64,000 nucleotides of DNA from Entoloma clypeatum (Eukaryota > Basidiomycota > Agaricomycetes > Agaricales > Entolomataceae). Shown piece after piece: positions 59,089-64,000 of the stretch. Position numbers and translations under genes: made by a program. The stretch is from assembly GCA_963565915.1 (NCBI GenBank), contig OY751486.1, forward strand, positions 3,906,001 to 3,970,000. The letters are read 5' to 3'. Within the stretch, counting starts at the first letter, position 1. Each line of letters begins with the position of its first letter. Under the pieces are notes generated by a model that worked only from the letters and a program-made list of their open reading frames with translations, searched no databases and was not told the DNA's origin.

Positions 59089-61165
59089 ATGGAGTCTCCT
59101 GGTCCCGACGCAAAGAGACTGAAGCTCACCCAGAACCAAGGCGTAACCCCAGTCGACCCCGAAAACCCCTCTGGAAAACGCGGAGAACTGGATCCACTCC
59201 AATCAGGCGACATAGCAAACCTCCCTCCCGAGGGCGCCGCACAAGCCCGCCCACAGAACGGCGGCAAGGTCAGGGTACTCAAGGAGGGCGATGACGACGA
59301 CATTGGCGACGTCTCCATGAACGACAACCCCGACGAGGAGCAGGACTCTGCCGATGAAAACGACGAGGAAGACCCGGCCCAGCTCGAGGCCATGCGTCTC
59401 CGCCTGGAGGAACAGGCCCGCAAATACCTCGCTGCACAGACCCACGAAGTCATCATTCCCTCGTATTCCGCCTGGTTCGACATGTCCACTATCCATCCAG
59501 TCGAGCAGCGTGCCCTTCCCGAATTTTTCAATTCCCGAAACAGGTCTAAAACTCCAGCCATATACAAGGATTACCGCGACTTTATGATCAACACCTATCG
59601 ACTACGGCCCACAGAGTATCTTACCGTCACTGCTTGCCGACGAAACCTTGCCGGCGACGTCTGTGCCCTCATGCGCGTCCATGCATTCCTTGAACAGTGG
59701 GGGTTGATCAACTACCAGGTAAGTCCTCTCGAAATTTCACGGCAAAACATCTAACGAATCCATCCAGATTGACCCAGAATCGCGTCCCGCAGCACTTGCG
59801 CCTCCCTTCACCGGCCACTTCCGCGTCATCCTCGACACTCCCCGCGGCCTCACATCACTACATCCCGGCACACGGCCCACACACCCTGGCGCCCCAGGCG
59901 CAGCACCCGTCAACGGTGCCCAAAAACACCACACATCCGCCACACCCGCCTCCCTCGAACTCCGCTCCTCCATCTACCAAACCACTGCAAAAGCCTCCCG
60001 CTCCGTCACCTCCGCCGAAGCCGACACACTCGCCAACGGCGCAGCCCACGCCCCGTCCACCCACACCTGCGACACCTGTGGCGCCGACTGCACTGCCCTG
60101 CGGTACCACTCCCTCAAAGACAAAAAGTTGGAGATCTGCGCGCCGTGCTACCTCGACGGCCGCTTCCCATCCACCATGTTCAGCGGCGACTTTGTCAAAC
60201 TCACCAGCACCCCGCCCGGCGTCGCCCACGGCACCGGGAACAACGATGACTGGACGGACGAGGAGACCCTGCTGCTTCTGGAGGGTGTTGAGATGTACGA
60301 CGACGACTGGTCAAAGGTAGAGGAGCACGTTGGGACCCGATCCGCACAGCAGTGTATCCGCAAGTTCTTGGAGTTGCCTATAGAAGACCCCTATCTCAAC
60401 AGCGAGGCATCGATGGGTCCCCTTCGCTTCGGCCGGATACCCTTCGAACAGGCGGATAACCCGGTCATGAGCGTCGTGGCTTTCCTGGCAGGCGTTGTCG
60501 GACCCGGCGTCGCAGCAGAAGCGGCAAAAACCGCTCTACACGAGCTCACGGATGGGTCGAAGGCGGATAGCAGCGACATCAAGCATGAGGGTATGGACGG
60601 CATCGAGGGGAAGCAGCAGGACAAGGAAAAGGAGGATGATCGGATGGATGAAGACGATGCCGAGGAGCAAAGCAAAGGCGATACCCCAGCCCCCACATCC
60701 TCGGAAGGCACTAGAGCAGACAAAAAGCCCACGCTGGCGGTGCCGCACTCCAAAGTCGCCCGCGCCGCCAACCTGGCCCTCAAAGCCTCGGGAAAAGCCG
60801 CCAAGGCGCTCGCCGACGCTGAGGACACGCAGATCCGCACAGCACTTGCCTCGCTCATCAAGCTGACGCTGACGAAGCTCGAGCTCAAGATGTCGCAGTT
60901 TGAGGAGTTGGAGGATATCTTGGAGGAGGAACGGAGAGGCCTGGAGAGCGCGAAGATGGCGTTGCTCAATGAGCGGTTGAACATGAAGAAAGTGATTGAC
61001 TCCGTCAAGAGCGAGCTCGCTCGGACGGGGACCGTCAGCAACGCTCTCGCCTCCGGTCTTAATATGGGAACAACGGGCCAGGGCACCGTCCCCGTTGAGG
61101 TCATGCAAGGTACGGAAGGCGATTCTGGTCCTAATCTAGACGCGAGCATGCTGCAGCTCACTTGA
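59089..61165 (+). CDS. RSC8: SWI3/RSC8-type chromatin remodelling subunit (SWIRM-ZZ-SANT)
   Basis: Two exons, 59089-59718 and 59768-61165, give 675 aa. After an acidic N-terminus come the SWIRM domain (~residues 120-210: '[20 protein letters not shown]', '[20 protein letters not shown]', '[15 protein letters not shown]'), a ZZ-type zinc finger ('[20 protein letters not shown]', '[15 protein letters not shown]'), a SANT domain ('[20 protein letters not shown]', '[20 protein letters not shown]'), and a C-terminal leucine-zipper-like coil ('[20 protein letters not shown]') used for dimerisation. This order is that of SWI3, RSC8 and SMARCC scaffold subunits of SWI/SNF or RSC complexes in the nucleus. 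Whether this is the SWI/SNF or RSC member cannot be told here, so the symbol is tentative. Confidence 0.92.
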
Positions 61166-61335
61166 GGTCATGCTGTGTGTGTACTATATGGCCACAGTGT
61201 AATCCGCTCTTGGTGTTGCCCTTGCTTTAGTAAACTATTGTTCCATTTCTGTGTAAAATAAAAAGACTGCCTATTGTCCAGAAATGATATCGGCTTAATA
61301 CAACAAAGAAAGGTCGATTTACACTCTCAAGGCCA

Positions 61336-62864
61336 TCAAGCTCCAAGCTTATTTGTATCTGGAATGTTCAGGACAACCCGTCCGGTGACGGCTCCCTCTG
61401 TCAAACCTGTGTAGACACTGTTTTTTGATCAAGGTGTTAGGGCAAGACAGACGTCGGCCGAGAAACACTGACTTTTCGAGCTCACCCAATGGCTTGCATT
61501 GGTAATGACATTTAACAGCTCCGCGCGCAGCGATATCGATGGCTTCAATAGCATCTTGACGATTACCAACGTAAGAACCGATGATTTGGATAGACTATTG
61601 CGTAAAAAGAGAGAATTTACTGTCGCGCCTCCAGTAAAAACAAGTAAGAACACATACCTTGAATACGGTGAAAAATATTGATGCATCGAGGGTCGCTTCT
61701 CCCGGAAGCCCAACAGCCATGAGTGTCCCGCTTTTCCGGAGGTAGTCAACCGCTTGGCGGTACCCAGCACCCTGCATTCCAGGACATCATCAGTCCAGCT
61801 CCGACATCGAAAGGATGAAAAATGCTCAGACAGAGGCGGTAGTAACAACGGCAGAGTGCGCACCCAATCCACCAGTCGCAGCTTTGATTTCGGCCACGAT
61901 ATCTTTGGACTCCTTGAAATCGATCCAATGATCGGCACCTAGATCAAGACACAGCTTCCTCTTTTCCCCGCCAGAATCTGGAGAGTTTTGGCTACTTGGA
62001 GAGAGGGGACGGTCATGGGGGACGTACCGATGGCGATGACTCGGAGACCCATATACTTGGCATATTGGATAGCTGACAACTTTTGGTAGGTTTACCGAAG
62101 ACGATATAGGAGATGCGGATTACCTAGGTGGCCAAGACCACCACCGGCTCCAGGGAGAACAACCCAATCACCTGGACTGGTCTTGCTATACTTCAAAGCT
62201 CGGTATGTCGTCACTCCCTAGTAAAATTCATCATGGTGATCGGATAGAAACCCCTAACTTAACTCACGGCACATAAAATCGAAGCGGCGGCTCTGCTGTC
62301 CAATCCCTCGGGAATGGGAGTGACATGCCGGACATATGATACCTAGAGAAGTATCCCAGAGTCTAGTGACACTGAAAGATGGGGTGGCAAAACATACAAC
62401 ATATTGTGCAAACGTTCCATCCACATTGAACCCACTGAGCTTGGCCTTGTCACAATCTTTGGAAAAATTCGTCCAGACTATATGCGGGGAGAAAACCAAA
62501 ACACACTTTGCTCCCACCCTTTGCGGCAATGTTCGCAATCAAGACAAGAGTCCGCAAGCCACTTGATGCCAACGCGGTCCCCGATCTTGACGGGGCTGTT
62601 AACCGTATGATCGCCAATAGCGACGACCTCGCCGACACCCTCATGGCCACCGATGAGCGGGGTATTCGCAATGAGTGGCCAGTCAGCAAGGGCGGCGTGT
62701 AGGTCGGTATGGCAAACACCAGTGCAGTGAAGCTTGATGAGACATTCCCCGGGAGCGAGCTCTGCTTGTGTCTTGACTGGGTGGTCTTGCTTCACGACAA
62801 CGCGGCCCCCGCTTTGTGGGATGATAGCGACTGTCTGGGTTTTTGGGATGGAGTAAGGAGACAT
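61336..62864 (-). CDS. Zinc-dependent alcohol dehydrogenase (ADH1-like)
   Basis: Multi-exon, from ATG 62864 ('MSPYSIPKTQTVAIIPQSGG') to the stop at 61336 (ends 'GRVVLNIPDTNKLGA'). The catalytic zinc ligands lie in 'KLHCTGVCHTDLHAALADWP' and 'IGGHEGVGEVVAIGDHTV', and the structural zinc loop in 'WLADSCLDCEHCRKGWEQC'. The Rossmann fold has 'DWVVLPGAGGGLGHLAIQYA' and KYMGLRVIAIG, followed by 'LDLGADHWIDFKESKDIVAE' and 'SIQIIGSYVGNRQDAIEAID'. It oxidises or reduces alcohols and aldehydes with NAD(H) in the cytosol and is typical of fungal ethanol metabolism. It sits next to, and on the same strand as, a P450 gene. Introns are many and short. Confidence 0.9.
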
Positions 62865-63435
62865 TGGGGTTTGTGGAGAGCGAGAAACATCACCCTGGTG
62901 GTATTTAAGGGCGTTTTGGATGAGTGACGACTAGGCTCGCCTAGATCTATTATTAGAAAATGGGTTCTCGTCCTCATCTAGATTTGACTAGGACTGTCGG
63001 TTACTTTAGAATAAACCGTTTTGACGCCAATGCAGAGCGACCTCCTCCACGAACGCAAACGTATTACCATCACAGCCTCCGATGAAGACTTCCACTGGTT
63101 GATCATGATATGGATTACCCGGAAGTGTTGGTCATGCTCACACTATACCCGTGCGAACGCTTGACGAAGCGTCGGGCTGCAGAGCCCCACGTTTGATCAT
63201 CTGAGGAACTACCTTCAAGGCCGGCGCAGTTTGCGGATCGGTGACTGCATTTGTATTCATGTCCATGCGAATAGCAGATCAGATGATGATCCATGCATGA
63301 CCGCAAGGAATAAATCCCGTGTATCAGAGCTATGCAAGAGTCCTGCAAAATTGATCCAGAAGAGAATGGAAATTAGCTACCTAGAGTCAACCAATGTATC
63401 AGATGATAGAACATCAACGAAAAGATTAACATTCC
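62865..63435. other. Region upstream of ADH and downstream of the P450
   Basis: 571 bp with no supported frame. It must hold the ADH promoter and the P450 3' end. Confidence 0.45.
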
Positions 63436-64000
63436 CTACTCCTTCATTCTCCTGGTAAGCCTCACCGGCACATCCTTAACACCAAGAGTCAGTACAATTT
63501 CCGCATCCAAAACCCTTTGGCGCCATGCTTCCTTCGTCTCCCCCTCCTGGAGAATTGGCTCGACTTTCCAGTCTCGCAATAACATAGTCAAGAAAGCAAC
63601 AGCCTCCGTAGTGGCGAACTTCCTCCCAATACAAGCGCGGGCGCCGATGCTGAACGCGGAGAATTGCTCTGAATCACTGGGCAAACCATACCAACGCGAA
63701 GGTCTGTACTCTTGAGGCTCAGGAAAGTATCGCGGATTATACTCTACAGGACGCAAGTGAGTCCCGTTATGGGCTGTGAAATTGAAGGCAAGAACTTACG
63801 GACGCCGACCATGTCGACTATAATCTGTACAGATCCCATTTAATATCTGAAGCAGGCTGTGAAGATCGGTTATGACGTACTTGTAAACCTTTCGGAACAG
63901 GAAAAGACGTGCTGCCTTCCTGGCCGGGTGGGTTGGGAATTTGCAACACGGTATCTTCGTCAGCTTCCCTGATCATGACAAAAGCAGCAGCTGTGAGGAA
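63436..64000 (-). CDS. Cytochrome P450, C-terminal part (cut by window edge)
   Basis: Three minus-strand exons are visible. The outermost reads 'VMIREADEDTVLQIPNPPGQ' and 'GSTSFPVPKG', a short one reads IIVDMVGV, and the last exon runs from ~63745 to the stop at 63436. The last carries 'YFPEPQEYRPSRWYG' (the PERF-like region) and the heme-binding loop 'FSAFSIGARACIGRKFATTE' with the Cys ligand, then 'RVLDAEIVLTLGVKDVPVRL'. It is a membrane-bound monooxygenase of the fungal type, substrate unknown. The N-terminal ~70% lies past position 64000. Confidence 0.9.

Noticed and set aside
60536..61108. Long minus-strand frames inside the SWI3 gene
   Set aside because: Shadow frames of a GC-rich, Lys/Glu-rich coding exon on the plus strand.

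Overview
The window is nuclear DNA from a filamentous basidiomycete, most likely an agaricomycete (mushroom-forming fungus). Evidence: almost every gene is broken by several 45-75 nt GT-AG introns. Several proteins belong to families I know mainly from mushrooms: a Clp1-like protein, a multi-pass membrane protein with a 'NAGEHLQGASVEVFNRFER' type motif, and a GIN4-type kinase with DWG in place of DFG. Spacing is compact, with many divergent gene pairs. No prokaryotic, viral or CRISPR feature was seen, and no intact transposon. No rRNA or tRNA could be supported by eye.

Layout. 0-2 kb: 3'-truncated membrane protein (minus). 4.2-7.8 kb: UBE3D/HECT_2-like E3 ubiquitin ligase. 8.1-9.1 kb: decayed dienelactone hydrolase pseudogene. 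10.6-13.6 kb: small secreted Cys protein, Clp1-like protein, small membrane protein. 14-16.6 kb: homoserine dehydrogenase and an acetoacetate-decarboxylase-like protein with a 6-nt microexon. 16.9-18.2 kb: divergent histone H2B/H2A pair. 19.5-25.3 kb: cystathionine gamma-synthase, CBS-domain protein, CNH-domain (Vps39/Vps3-like) protein that looks short. 25.3-28.9 kb: gene-poor. 29-30.4 kb: ACR3 arsenite exporter with a perfect hairpin just upstream. 31-37.6 kb: two small or single-pass proteins and a Zn2Cys6 transcription factor. 40.1-46 kb: divergent mitochondrial PPR-like protein and GIN4-type kinase. 50-56 kb: MTG1 GTPase, RPB11, ribosomal protein uL15 and a mahogunin-type RING ligase. 56-59 kb: two tandem DUF202 membrane proteins and a double GFA-domain protein. 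59-61 kb: SWI3/RSC8 chromatin subunit, whose start codon lies 27 bp from that of the GFA gene. 61.3-64 kb: alcohol dehydrogenase and a cytochrome P450 cut by the right edge.

Functionally this is mostly housekeeping: methionine/threonine branch enzymes (HOM6 and cystathionine gamma-synthase, which act in the same aspartate-to-methionine route), chromatin and transcription, mitochondrial translation and ubiquitin ligation. A few accessory genes (ACR3, ADH, P450, GFA, secreted protein) are scattered among them. I see no multi-gene cassette that clearly forms a new system. The most interesting items are the 6-nt microexon, the 27-bp divergent start spacing, hairpins at ACR3 and inside a coding exon, the decayed hydrolase, and a colinear diverged repeat shared by two gene-poor regions. 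All gene models are from reading frames and splice-site inspection only.
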